From NCBI GenBank assembly GCA_038380795.1, contig CM076275.1, forward strand, positions 6,853,001-6,917,000: a stretch of 64,000 bases of DNA, read 5' to 3'. Origin of the DNA: Pyrocephalus nanus (lineage: Eukaryota > Chordata > Aves > Passeriformes > Tyrannidae). The position numbers were made by a program, and so were the translations under genes. How positions within the stretch are numbered: position 1 is the first letter of the stretch; every line of letters starts with the position of its first letter. Under the pieces are notes generated by a model. That model saw nothing but the letters and a program-made list of their open reading frames with translations. It had not been told where the DNA came from and did not search any database. Positions 12,974 to 26,000 of the stretch are shown piece after piece.

Positions 12974-15900
12974 GAAGCAGAGCAAACAGGACTGTGTGTC
13001 TCAGATCCCAGGGGAAAAAAACAGGCTTTTTGTTTAAAAAGCAGCACTTAAACACATCCAGCCATCTCACACTCCACAGTTTGTTGTTGAGGGCTGTTGT
13101 GGAGTGACCAACTCACCTGCTGGACGAGGCAAATGCACAAGAGTCCCTTTTCCTCCTGCCTTGCCCAGAAATCCCTCACAATTGCTGTGCCTGTGTGGGT
13201 TGGTTTTTCCCTGAATCCATTTAAATCAGAGCTTCCCTGGCTGGAATTTCATCCATGTCCTCTACCTACCACTGATAAGATGCCAAAACCAAACAAGGGT
13301 TTGTGTGTTTCATTGTGAACGAGGCCTGCTGTTTAGTTCAACTGAGCATTTGCTATTTGGGAAGGGGGTTTGTCTCAAAATTGGTTTGATTTTATCTCCC
13401 AATTCAAAAGCAAGGCTGGATGTGAATTTGTTTCTGCTGAGATCAGGGGAAGAGATGTCAATGACTTCATGGCCTGAGCTGGGACAGGAGCTGGGTAGGT
13501 GACAACTGAGGGCACTGAGGGCAGTGGGAACACTGCCAGCCCTCGGGGCTGCTGCAGGTCCAAACCAAACCCTGCATTGCAGCTGTGAGCACTAAAACCC
13601 CATCGAAATGCTAATCAGGGGACTGTGACACTAATGTCAATGTAACTTAGGCAACCATGCAGTATTCATAAATGCATTTATGTATTGTAGCTCTTAAATT
13701 CATAGGACCTTGTCCAATTTGCTGTAAATGTGTCACTTTATGTAAAGGGTCAGAAGAATGACAGTGAGTACTGACCCATGACTGGTACCTTATCCATATG
13801 TAGTGTGTGACCATTCTGCTGTCATAGCTGAGTTAGGATGGTTCTTCTAAAGCAAAAAGACTTTGCTATTAGCAAAAGCAGAGGTCCTAATAATGACAAT
13901 ACATCTGTATCCATTCTCCAAGTTTCTCTGTGGGTTTTTTAATAGTTGTTGGTTTGTTTGGGTGTTTTATGCTTTTTGAGGTGTATTACCCAGTAGTCAG
14001 TGAAATGGGTGGCTAAAGAGTACAAAGAACTGTTAATAGTAAAGGAAGTCATCAAAAGGGGAAGTCAGCAACTACCACAATATGTGTTAGGCCTCTACTA
14101 AGTATTCATTTTTGGAAAACTACATATGTGGAAGAGTGATTTGTATTTGGTTATCTAAGTTGTGTGCTGTCAAACAGCTGCATTTTAAGAGGGTTTCTTT
14201 TTCTCCTTTTTTAAATTGCACAAGCAAAAAAGTTGAGGGCATAAGACTAAAAATACCATCTGCAATATACAATATGGCAAAATGATGGCTAAATAGAAAA
14301 CCCTCCCTAGAAATTGCTCCAAGGTTAAAGAGAGATTCCAGTGGAACTTGGGGAGCTGTCAGGTTAGTTCACATCATACCTAATTTGCAAATACAAATGG
14401 TTTTAATGAAAGTTAGCTTTTGTAGGCATAAGATGGAGGCACACGTGCACACAAATACACACACACTCATATACACTTGTTTACAACAAAAGCCAATTTT
14501 CTTTATATTTGTTGGCTTTAAGTTTTCACATTGCAAAAGAGAGTAAACAAAGACCAAAGATTTCAAGAAATCCATCCCTCTCTGGTTGCCCTCACGCCTG
14601 AATTGCATTAACTTTAATGGTGCTTTTTTTTGAACTGGGCAGGAGAAATACAGGTGTATCATAAAGCTGCATTTGGGAGAGTAAAGTGGCAGGAAGGCTC
14701 TAACTTGGTTAATGGGGAGAGGAGGAAATAATGTGAAAAATCTTGAAATGTGTGCAGAGGACAAGGTTATCTGAAATTTGAAATGTGAAGAAATAGCCCA
14801 GAACCAAAAGACATCATCCTGGGCTGAAAGTATAAATAAACTGAGTAAATGGTGCTGGCTGTTCGCTTACCTCCACTTGAGCATTAGCAGATCAAGAGCT
14901 CCAGTGGCTGCTCAGTGAAGAAGAGTAGAAGAGTAACTGCTGTAATGATTTCATTTTAGAAGTACATACAGTAAAAACAAAATGAAAAAAAAAAAAAAGT
15001 CAGAGGCTGTAGTCTTTTTTTATGGCTGACATTTTAAATTTTGAAATGTCATCATCCAGAATTCAACCCCAGCAACCACAGGGTGTGTTCCTGCCAAGCT
15101 TTGCCAAGCCCTGCTTTGGTGCTTTTTGAACGTGAAAATACCATCCTTTTTATTGTCCTGGCTGTTGAGGTGCATGATCCTGGCAAGACTTGCATTTTAA
15201 TCTTTTTTCCTCTGTTCTGAAATCATTGTGTAATGTTTGGGTAGCTGGTGTCCTGCTGCACCTGCACCTGTGTGCAGTGACCAGCAGCCCCCAAATCCGC
15301 ATCGTGTCACATCTCAGTCCCACAGAACCCCAAAACCTGTGTGTAGCAGTGGCACTATGGTGAAATTCGGGACTTTCAGGTCAATTCTGTGTGGCACTTG
15401 CTGTTTTCACAGCTCAAGTAACCAAGTTTATGGCTGTGAGTGGAGCGAGGTTAAAAACACTGATGTGGTGCTGATGTTATTCAACTAGGAGTGGAGTAAA
15501 TTAAACAAAGGCAGGTAGGAGTGAAAGGGAAGAAACGGTGAGACATCACCCTAATCACAGTAATGCAGCCAACTTCTCTGTCTCTTTGCACTATTATACT
15601 TTAAATTAACAACATCCACTTTACTAAATACAGTAGTGATTATGCTTGATCTTTCATGGTGCACAGTGGAATTACTGTCACTGAAACCACTTACAGCTTG
15701 GGCTGTTCAGGATTGCTGGGGTGTTGTTTCCGTCCGCAATAACCACAGTGGCTTGGGGCTTGGATGGAAATTATTGTAAATAGCCTGTATTTAGAAAGCT
15801 TTTAAGTCTGCTGTGGTTGAGAAGCCCTCAGTTATGCACATACAGCCCTGAGGGTTTATCATTTCATCCTCTCCTGTCCTGCCACTTAAATTGTATTGTG

Positions 15901-18723
15901 CCCTTGTGAAAAGCAACACACCGTATAAAGAATACAGGAAAAGCTTCAGGATTTTTATCCAAAACAAGAAGGAAATATAATCTTGGTGCACCACTGAGAT
16001 TTCCCATCCAAGTCACTTTAAGCTAGAGGTGCAAGTCCCTTAAAAATTAATTTGCTGCAAGTGTAACTCCTGTGGAAAAGTTAGCACTGGTGTCGCTCCC
16101 AGGAAATGTCTCACCTTATTGCAGCTGGAAGCCAGGGGGTGGCTGGGGTTTTCTGCCACCATTCAGTAGTGATGGGCTGCCTGTTCAGAGGAAGCCAGAT
16201 TTCTATTGAGGCAAATCCTCTCCACTGATCGAGCTTTTGTTAGCTTTTAAGTGGTATCAAAAAATAGGAAGGATATGTCCACCGTGAAGCGACGTGTAAT
16301 TGTATGTTTGCCTCATATTTAGTTGGTTAAAACTTTCTGCCAGGGAGAGAAAATATCAGAAGGAGAAATTTGTGTGAAAATGTTGCATTTACATTGTGCT
16401 ACCAAATGCTTCAAATAAAAACATGCCACTTTTAGTTAAACAGTCTTTTCTTCTGAGATTAAAAAGGACTCCTTGGAGCCTCTCATTGGGTCCTACCCAA
16501 ATGGAAAGTCTTACCATTTCTAACATATTTGCCATTATAGGAACAATTCCATTGCAAAGCACAGGCCATGTGCATCTTTTCATGTAACAGGAATTTTAAA
16601 TTGCATTGTACTCTCACATTTTTTCCCCATTCAAAGGCTTAAATGCCAATAGGAGATAAAGCACTCTGAAACCTGCTACTGCTAAATGCATTATTGCTTT
16701 CTAAAGCGATGTAGTTTCCTTGGTCTTTTAAAAATTTCCTAATAATGGAGTCCTTGAAATATCTTGAGGCAGGCTCACGCTGGAGAGCAAAAGAATAATT
16801 ATTTGTGGGTGGTGCTATTTTTGTTGAAGCTTGGATTGAAAAAAATGTTGCTATCAGAGTTTCTCCCACACTTACTTAGCTGCAAACACCACCACCCCCC
16901 AACCCCATGGCTAGATCTCTCTAGGGTGGCTGCCTTAGAGCAGGGAGTTACCTCCTATACTAAATCACAGCCTGATAATTTTGTCTTCATCTAGGTCTTC
17001 CTCTGGGCTTGTGCACTTGATATCAGTGCTGTCGTGGATGTAACAGATAATAAAACACTTCAGCAGTTTTAGTGATTTTAGAGATGATACAAATGACGTG
17101 TGTCTGCAGTCTGAGGGGTATAAATAACACTGGTATTTGTTGGGTGCTGTTCTAACAAGCCTTTGGCCACCTTGAGAGCAGTAACTCCTGAAGGTGCAGC
17201 CAAGTAGCTCTTAAAACCACCTCTGCTTTATCCCATTAATACCTGTACAGCATCCAAGGGGGTGCCATGGGGATGGTTCCCAGTACTCTGCCTTCACTCA
17301 GAAAGCCTGCAGGGTGGGGGAATCTCCTGGGTGGCTTTGCCCTTTCACTTTTGTCTCACCCCTTTGCCAGCTCCTCTGTTCTAGAAATGGCAGCAAGGCA
17401 CGATGCCTGCCTTGGGGGCTGGTCTGGAGCAGTGTGACAGGGCCATTCACAGCATGGCAATTTGGCTCTGCAGGTGGTGTAAATCAGGGTTTGGCTCCAT
17501 TTAACTCCCTGATAGCCTACACTGCCTGAGGGTTTGGACCTGAGGGTTTAGCACCTTTTGGGAGATCATAAAAAAGAGTTTGGCTGCTCTGCCTGACCTA
17601 CTGCCTGGGTGTTCCTGGTGGCAGCGTGGGACACAGGTGCCTCTGGGATTTCCTTATCTCATGGGTGCAGATAAAGAGCTGTGGCAAGTCTTGCCATCAC
17701 TGCCAGCTCAAGATGCAGGCTGACAATGGAGGCATGGTCACCCAGCTTCCTTCCAGCCACCACCAGGAACCATGCAGGGTTTCAGCTGGTGATTTGGTGG
17801 ATCATGTGTGAAGCAGAAGGTCTCTCTGGGCAAGCACTGAGGGTCTGCCGGTCCTGCTGGCAATAGGGAAAGGTTGCAGTGGTTGCAGAGTGGCTTCCAC
17901 AGGGCAGGAGCTGCTGAAGAAATTCCCTTTCTTGTCCCTTTTTGTGGGTTGTCAGAGCAAGAACAGAAGTTAGGATGAACAAATCCTGCCTTGGTTCAGC
18001 CAAGTAAGAAACCTCATAAAGGGCAGATCTGAGCAATTATTGTCCCCTGTGTTTATTGGAGATGGGCTAAGTTGACAGCATTCACACCTGGATTCCTCTC
18101 TAGGTCAGAGCTTTTCCTGAGCTGTGACCCAGGTCTTGGTCTGGATCTTCACTGTGCAGTGACCTTGGAGCAGGGAAAGGATTGACGTGCTGGATCTGAT
18201 TCAGATCCATTTAGGTTTTGATTTAGGGCTTCCTTTTTTTTTTTGCCCACTCCTTGTTTGAATTAGTTTCCTTGTGAGCAAATGCCACTAGAGTTTTCAA
18301 TATTCACCAAAAAAAATGCTCCATGTAGGTAGAGCCAACAGAGGAACAACATTCAGTGTGAGTTGAAGCCAACCCCTGTTCATCTACTGCAGTAGCATAA
18401 AAGGCATGACCCATAAGCTATAGCAGTTTTCATCTGTGATGGTAAAACACTTTGTCTGACCTCTACTCTGAAAACCACCAATGACCTTGATCATGTAAAC
18501 AGGACAAAATGAATTCAAAGTCTTATCACAGTTCTCATTAAGAAATTTGGATTTGTTTGGCTTTTTTCTTTTTAATTTATGTATGTGTGTGATTGTGTGG
18601 GAAAATATAAAGCTTTTTTGTATCAAATAACATCAATCCTTGCACACTCTATGCAAAATTTTGTAAGCATTGCAATAATGCTATGAATTACACAAGGAAC
18701 TATTTTAACTTTATTACACTTTC

Positions 18724-18847
18724 TGTATAAAAAAAAAGTTTGTATTTAAATGATTTCAACTGCAATCTTGTAAAATATATTAATAAAATAATGATTGTTA
18801 AGAAGGAAAGAGATGTTGAGGGTTTTGTTTGTTTGTTTGTTTGTTTG
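18724..18847 (+). terminator. SGCD: Candidate distal SGCD poly(A) site
   Basis: AATAAA is at 18782-18787. Three TGTA motifs precede it (18724, 18741, 18769), the kind bound by CFIm. A GT-rich region follows, with (TTTG)n at about 18824-18847. This is the textbook order of a strong vertebrate cleavage and polyadenylation site on the SGCD strand. Assigning it to SGCD is inference from strand and the known length of the mammalian transcript. Confidence 0.5.
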
Positions 18848-21674
18848 AGTGTGGCAGACATGAGTTAGACCTCAAACTTTCATGTGTCTGTAGGATATGG
18901 ATAGGATCTGTTCTGTAAATCTGTAGGATACACCAGACTGGATCACAATAGCAATCCATTTCACAGGATCAGGTAACTGGATATTCATGCCAGAAATGCT
19001 TTAGTGGATGGAATGAGAATCTCTCTGAATGGCTGTCTGAGGAAAACCTGTCAACAACAGAACAACAGATCTTGCCTTTGGGGGAAGTTGAGTCTTACTT
19101 AGTTTTGTCAAAATTGTCCTGGCATTAGAGACTCACAGCCCAGATGCTGCAGGCACTGAGGTCCTGCCTGAGCATCACAAACCTCTCAAAGAGCATCACT
19201 TTCTGGTAGAAGGGATCTGGTGCTGCTTGTGCCCCAAACCAGCAGGAACTCAAGGTTTTCATGCCTAGAAGGGACCAGAGTGCAGTGCACCCGTCTGGGA
19301 ACAAGCCCCCACCTGTACACGGAGCTGGGAGAAGGAGCTCAAGTCTGCCTGCAAAAAAAATAATAATCAAATTAAAAATAATAATTTACAAAAAATCTAG
19401 TGGCCTGGGCAAACTCTCGGAAAGCCTCTTGGAAACCTCTGGCTGCTTTAACGATCCATCAGTTCTATTTTAATTGGCCAACTAATCAGCTGCTCATGAG
19501 TGACTCTGCACATGCCAGGCAATCGCTTCTGAGGGCATTTTGCAGGAGCTGGGTTTAAAATCTGAATTTGTTCACCCTGGATTTTGTCAGTAAATGAGAG
19601 CATTGATTGAGGCTCATTATCTGAACAAATAGCAAGAATTCAATCCTGCTGAAAAGATGTCCGTGCCTTCCGAGGGCACAGAGAGAACAAGCCCAGTCCT
19701 TGCTGCTGGGACACGGCCAGAATCCAGGCTGTAGGAATACTTGTTTACCAGTTTGCAGGGGCTACTGTTTACCAGGCTCCAAAGAAGTTCCCTCAGTACT
19801 GTTGGGTGGGCACGCAGAGTCTTTTTGTTGCTCACTGGGTTTTGGACTGTTTGCACTTTATAAAAAAGACATCTTTCAGCTGAACATCAGCTGCAGTTCT
19901 TGGCCTGAATTTGGAATTTCTAGTAAACTGACAATGAAATAATTCATGAATTAACCCCCATTAAGAGGCATGCTGGCAGGAACTTCCCTGCATCCACATG
20001 AGTTGCAGCTCTGCATGGGCAGCACCAGCACTGCCATGGCAGCCACTGCCCAGGTCCTTCCCCAGCACAGGAAAACTCCTCATCACCTGCCTCTGAATGT
20101 GATGGGATTTCAGCAGTGACTAGTTCTGTAACAGCCTAACAGGAAAATGCTTGCAGTGCCCCCATGCTGGAAATGCTAAGTGTGGTACTCTGGTACTCAC
20201 TGTTTTTAAAGCCTGGGAATATGTAGTTTAAAAAAGAAAAAAAATTGTCTTTCAAAATCAACTCCTAGGAGAATTATCAATATGTAATTTCTTCCCTTTC
20301 ACTTTTTAAGATGTAAGTCCCAATTTTTTCTTGCTTTCCTTTCTACCCTGCCAGGTAATTGTTTCTTTTTTTTTCATCCTAAATAGAAAATAGGAAAGAT
20401 GAACCAAGCAAAAGAAGAATTACCAAGAAAAGAATCACTAAGATAGAATGAGTCCATTTCATACTCTGTAAAATGAAAACAACTTCAACAGTTTAAAATT
20501 TTATGTGCAGCTGTGTTTTCATATTTTTCATCTGAGTCCAGTACAGACAAGTTGCTGCTGCTGAAGTTCAGTTGTTAAATCAGGGTGATAATTTTTATTT
20601 TTATGAACAGTGACCAGAAACCACTGAGAAGTCTGTTTTTAACAGTTTTTCTCCAGTGCTATGACCTTGATTCTTCTCTCCTTAAGATGAACAGAAAAAT
20701 CCTCCTCAATTTAGTGATGAAGATTCAGACCTAAATAGCTCCAGTGCCAAATGTATCCCAGAGGAAAATTATATGGCCTCATTTAATAGAGAAAAAGCAA
20801 GAAGTCAGGCCAGCAGCTAGAACTTGGCTCTTTTCTGCAGTCATTTTAGGATAAAAAGCAGAGTGTAAGTAGTCTTTAAATATTTGATTCACACTATCAG
20901 GCTATTGTAATATACATTACTGATATGATCTGCACTTATTAAAATTGGGGTTTGTGAATAGCCCTTCACATAACAGCTCTGCTTCAGGCCATCACACAGC
21001 CAGGCCTGTGTATCATCAGCTCTGGTATTTTCCCTTTCACACCTACATGGGCATTTTTTTTTACCCTATTTCTAGGCTTTGCTAGGTTAATGGTTGGGAC
21101 TCAGTTTCAGAGGTCTTTTCCTACCTTAATCATTTGATGACAGCCCTATTCCCGTGCCACCCCCTGACTCAGACTGTGAAACATAACCCACAAGTACACT
21201 GGGGACAGTAAGAGCACAGTGCTGCTCAGTAATTCAGCACCTTTTCAGACAAAAAATATACCCTAAACTCTACTTGAATTCAGCAGTGAGAGCTCCAAGC
21301 CAGCCAAAGGATGCTGAACACAACTGAGATGGGATTTTACTCACTGAACATGGGTCTTACATCCTGCTTTGCCAGAGTGGGGAGACAAGAAAATCAACAA
21401 AGATAAGACAAAAAACAAACAAAGCCCTTTTATATATTTTACATATTTATACAGCATTTAATGTTCTTTGGGGAACAAATCAAAGAGGTGCCAGAGCTAA
21501 AATAAGCAGTGTTAAAGCTGCCACTGGTTCCAGAGAGGACCATGTTTACTGTAATACCCACTCAAAAAACATAACCTGCCTTTGCAAACCTGGGTGATGA
21601 GAAACTTCTCATTGCTTTCCAGTATCACCCAATTTAGGAATAATAAATGATTGGGAAGTGTGATAGTGTGTGAA

Positions 21675-21697
21675 TGTGTGTGTGTGTGTGTGTGTGT
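21675..21697. repeat. (TG)n microsatellite
   Basis: About eleven TG units, preceded by degenerate TG-rich sequence from 21665. Confidence 0.95.
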
Positions 21698-22998
21698 CTC
21701 CTTCTACGGGAAGAGACACATTTCTAAATAATGTGTTAGTTTTGTGTCAGTTGTAACAACTCCCAAAAGCATTTGGGTATTACAATATTACAATCTCAAA
21801 AGAGTTTTTGCAGCACAATAATCCTGAACGATAATAACTAAATTTGAAAATAACCGTTGTCTGCTAGAAAGGCATTAAAACATCTGTAGTGGAACCATCA
21901 GGCTGGAAATGCTGTGGAAGCTCTGCACAAACACACACATGATTAACACAGGAAAAAAGAAAGGAGAAAAGCACTTCCAAGAAAACCCACAACCTACCAC
22001 CTACACGATGAACTTTTAAGCACAGAGTGCAACGTCCAATGAATTATTTATGAATTAATTTCCAGTGAACAGTTTAGCAGTCAAAGGAAACACAAACAGG
22101 CAGCGCAGCCCTGCCTGGGGTGACGGCAGGGGACACGGGAGCGCTGTTCCTGTGGCAAGAAGACATTTAGCAGTGTGCGTGATGAGTTGCACACTAATAA
22201 AGTTTGAGACAAGAATTCAATTGCTTGCAAACGCCAAACTGGTGCACTAAAGTCCCAGCACAGCCTGTGACCCCACTTGCACACTGCAGTGGCACATGCC
22301 ATCGCTCAGGCAGTGCTGGGTCATGGGCAATTTGTCCCTACCACACTGGTTTTCTGCTAACCTGAAATACAAGTGCAGTCAGCTGCTGCTTAAGGCTAAT
22401 GATGGAACAACGAAATCAGGAGATATAAAGGCCACATCCTGCTTTTAAATTAATTTTTTATAGCCAGGCTGTAAAACGGGCTGTCCCTGCCTAATGCTGG
22501 AATGGGCTCTGCACTGAGGGCTCCACACCAGCAGTGGCCTTTAGAGTGGCATTAAATTAATGCCTTTGTGGGTCTTTTTTCTTCTCCTGTGCTGAGATCC
22601 CTCATTTGTCTGCGGCTGCAGCCAAGCCGCAGTCCTGCTGCTGGGCATGTGCTGTGTGCCAGGTTCTTAGGCTAACACACTGCTGTGCACCTTCTCCCTC
22701 TAAAACAAGCATGGATCATTGGCACAAACAAACGTGGGTGGATTCCTGAATTGCATTCAGTTGCTCCTGGGGCAGGGGAGGTGTTGGAGCTAACAGGAGA
22801 ACAGAAGTAGGAGAGGCTTGGGACAACCCAAAAGCAGAGGAGACAGGTTAGCCTGGGCTGGGCTGTTCTGAGCTTGCTGCAGCTCCTGTGGCATTGCCAG
22901 GCACAAGCTGTGCTGGGTCACAGTTACTTGTGCAAATAGAGCAGCAGGCACTTCTCAGCAGAGCTCCTGGCTGCTGCAGTTTGAAGACCTTAAAAAGC

Positions 22999-23019
22999 TT
23001 TTTTTTTTTTTTTTTTTTT
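22999..23019. repeat. Poly(T) tract, 21 nt
   Basis: Homopolymer following TTAAAAAGC. No adjacent mobile element is recognised. Confidence 0.95.
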
Positions 23020-26000
23020 CAATAATTTCCAAAGCCACACCAGAGTCCTGCCTGGTTCCAGGAGAGGGGCTGAGATTGCTGCTCCCCTTAAAGCATGTCC
23101 TGTTGAGCATGGCTTAGCTCACTTCCTACACTGATAATAGTCACTTTTCTAAGTTACATGAATCTCAGGGTAGCTTAACCCAGGGGCTGTGCCCCCTTCC
23201 AGAAGCACAGTGTGGCAGTGCACAGTCCTGCCAGCCAGGTGGGGAATGGGGCTTTTTTGGCAGTGCCATGACAGAAACCCTGTGTCCAGACAGCCAGTTT
23301 TTCTGTGGGAAGAGCAGCATCACATTCCCTGGTAAGTCTGACTCACGCTTGTTTAGGCTCTGCATGATGAGGTGAAGTGGTGATATCTCAAGTGAGAAGC
23401 TGCCTTTTGTCTTGTCTTCCACCAGCAAGACTGAAGACAAAAGCAAAAAGATGCTATGAGAGTTTAAAGAAGTTGACATCATCTGAGCTTAGGAACCATG
23501 TGAACCATTTAAGACACCTTCACAGTTCAGACTCTGCTCAGACTTGCCTGTTGGGAGGGTGGTCAGTGTTTCCCTCACAAAGTAAGCAGACCAGGCGGAG
23601 TAGCCAAGAACAGCAGAGTCATGAAATTATTTTCCTGGGTTTTGCATTTTTCTTCTTTTCCCCTATTAACTTCTGGACCCAAAGCCTTTTCCACATCCAT
23701 TAAGTCAAACACTGAGGGGGACAAGCCTGATAAGCACAGTGTGCCAAAAAGAAACATGTTTTTTTGCATTTTGAAGAACAAGGACACTGCACATAGAACT
23801 TATATCACAGAGAGGTAGGAGCATGGTGAGCCAGATGGAAGCTTGTGGGGCCCACAGGTCCCAGAGGTGAGAGGTTGCTAGATACAGGTACCAACTTCCT
23901 ACAGTGACTGATGGATCTTAATTGTCACTTTTTCCCCTCTCACACATGAAGATATTTGTAGCACCTAACAAGTGTCTGTCTGGGGTTTGGGGATGTCACT
24001 TATTACTGACGTAAGAGCTGCCTCTGTTAGCCATGACATTTTAAGACATACTCACTGCCATACCTCTTTCTTTCTTCAAGAAGATGATGGAAGAGAGCAA
24101 AAATGACAGCAGAATATTGAAAGCTCTCCAACTCTAGAGAAAGTTCAAGAAATTCCTACTGAAATCAGTAGGTGTTCTGTCAACGTATAGATTTTCACTC
24201 ACATTTTTAAGAGATAGAACAGCCAGCTTAAAATGAAAGGGCCAAAGTTTGGCATGATGTGAATGACAGTTTGGATCCAAAGTCATCCAAACTGTAGGCC
24301 GATTTGGCTCAGGAGAGTTGATGTGGGCTAATCCCTCCCTGAGAAATACAAGGCTAAAACAGCCACCAGGGCCAAAAGAGGAAGGCTAAAAATAAATAAA
24401 TTAATTAATAATAACAATAAGTATCATCACCATCTGAGAGCTACTGCCCTCAGAATAATATTTTCATTCCTGCTTTGTATGAGAACTGCCAGAAGGACTT
24501 TAAGATAAGCCTTAGAAGGTGCAGGAATGGAGATGTCAGGCAATTCAGGGTAAACAATTCAATAAATTACAGTGAGTTATTTGCAATTAAAAAACATTTA
24601 TAAGCTGATAAATTCCATTAACATTGCATGGCCTATATAAAGTGACCTCTAATTGCATATTAAAGAAGGACCTGCCTTTTTATGTTTTCATCTCGCCACA
24701 TAAAAAATAATTAGGCAAGGAGCACATTGTCCAGACCAGACCAGCAGGCAGCAGGCTGAGAGCTCTCATGCACATCTTCCAGCCTTTGGGCTGCAGCAGA
24801 GAACTGGATGCAACAGAAAAAATGCAGCATGCCTGGGACTGCTGGGAAACCAAGTTCCTCCTTCAGATGCAGAGCTGATCTGATGCTGCAATGGCTTTGG
24901 TGTCATGGGCACCAGAAGTCACTGCCAAGCCGTTATAAAGTTACATGAACTCCACCAAATACCTTTGACTGGCCTGACCACAATTACTCAATTTATGAGA
25001 ACAGTCAGGACTTCAGGATATTTTTATTTTAGTGTCAACATCTACACCCGAACAAAAACATTAAACACCATGATGATAATACCTAGGCTGCAAATCCAGA
25101 AATAGTCTGGCAAATCTAGAAAAAAATTGCCCTTTGGTCAAATCTAGAAGAGAATACACTCCCTGGAGGATATCACGATGGAGTGACACTGGAACTGTCC
25201 TGGCTTATTTGGGTTTGCTCTATGCAGAGATTAAGTCACATGTAATGATCTTGTAAAACGCTCAGTTGGTCGCAGTTAGATAAATGGCCAATTCTAAATG
25301 ATCCTTGCTGAACTGCAAAATCTAGCAGGCAGCAATTTCTCACCTTGGAATTTTCTACACCACTCAAGATTTCTCACTCTTGGAATTAATCATATCCATG
25401 AGAAATTAAACATGGTGCACTGGTCTAGTGGCAATTTCTCTGGCTTCCCTCAACCCTAGGAGCCAAGTGGAGTCTCCTGGAGTAGTTTGCCTAGACTGGA
25501 AAAGACTTAAAAGCTGACAGTTTTCACTAAAAAAACCACGAGCCAAACGGGGATGAAGTTTAAAACAATCTCTTGCTTACACAAAGTGCACAGAAACTCA
25601 GGAACACAGCATAGGAAAGACAGTCGTCCTCCACCCAAACACCAGCAGACAAACCTCTTGCTCAGCACAAGTCAGGCTGTGATTCAGGCACGGACATCCT
25701 CTTGGCATGGCCTTGCCCAGGCAGCAGCACCCCTGGGCTGGTGCTCATCCCTGCCCTGCCCTGTTCCTCCTTGTGAGTAATGAAAACTCAGAGCCAGGGT
25801 GGGGAACTCCAAGTCTTTAAATAAACCAACAGATCAACTAACAGGCACCAGAAGCTTGTTGTGACGAGAAAAAGGCCTGCCTGCATTAGACTGCTAACAA
25901 CTAGTTTTAACTTGCATTTTCCAGGGAATACCATTTCAGTTTAAGCCTCTTAGGAACCTGAGGACTTCAGCAAAAATTCCTTCAAACGGGAAGGCTTAAG

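Larger units (their letters stand above)
9203..18810 (+). other. SGCD: Candidate long SGCD 3' UTR
   Basis: There is no further coding signal after the SGCD stop. Mammalian SGCD is known for a very long 3' UTR, and a well-formed poly(A) site sits at about 18.78 kb on the same strand, so I infer the 3' UTR may run to about 18.8 kb. A shorter form could end at the AATAAA at 9685. The interval also holds an alternating-purine-pyrimidine tract, a T36 run and a CR1 fragment at 12.3-13.0 kb. RNA evidence is needed to decide; some of this may simply be intergenic. Confidence 0.45.
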
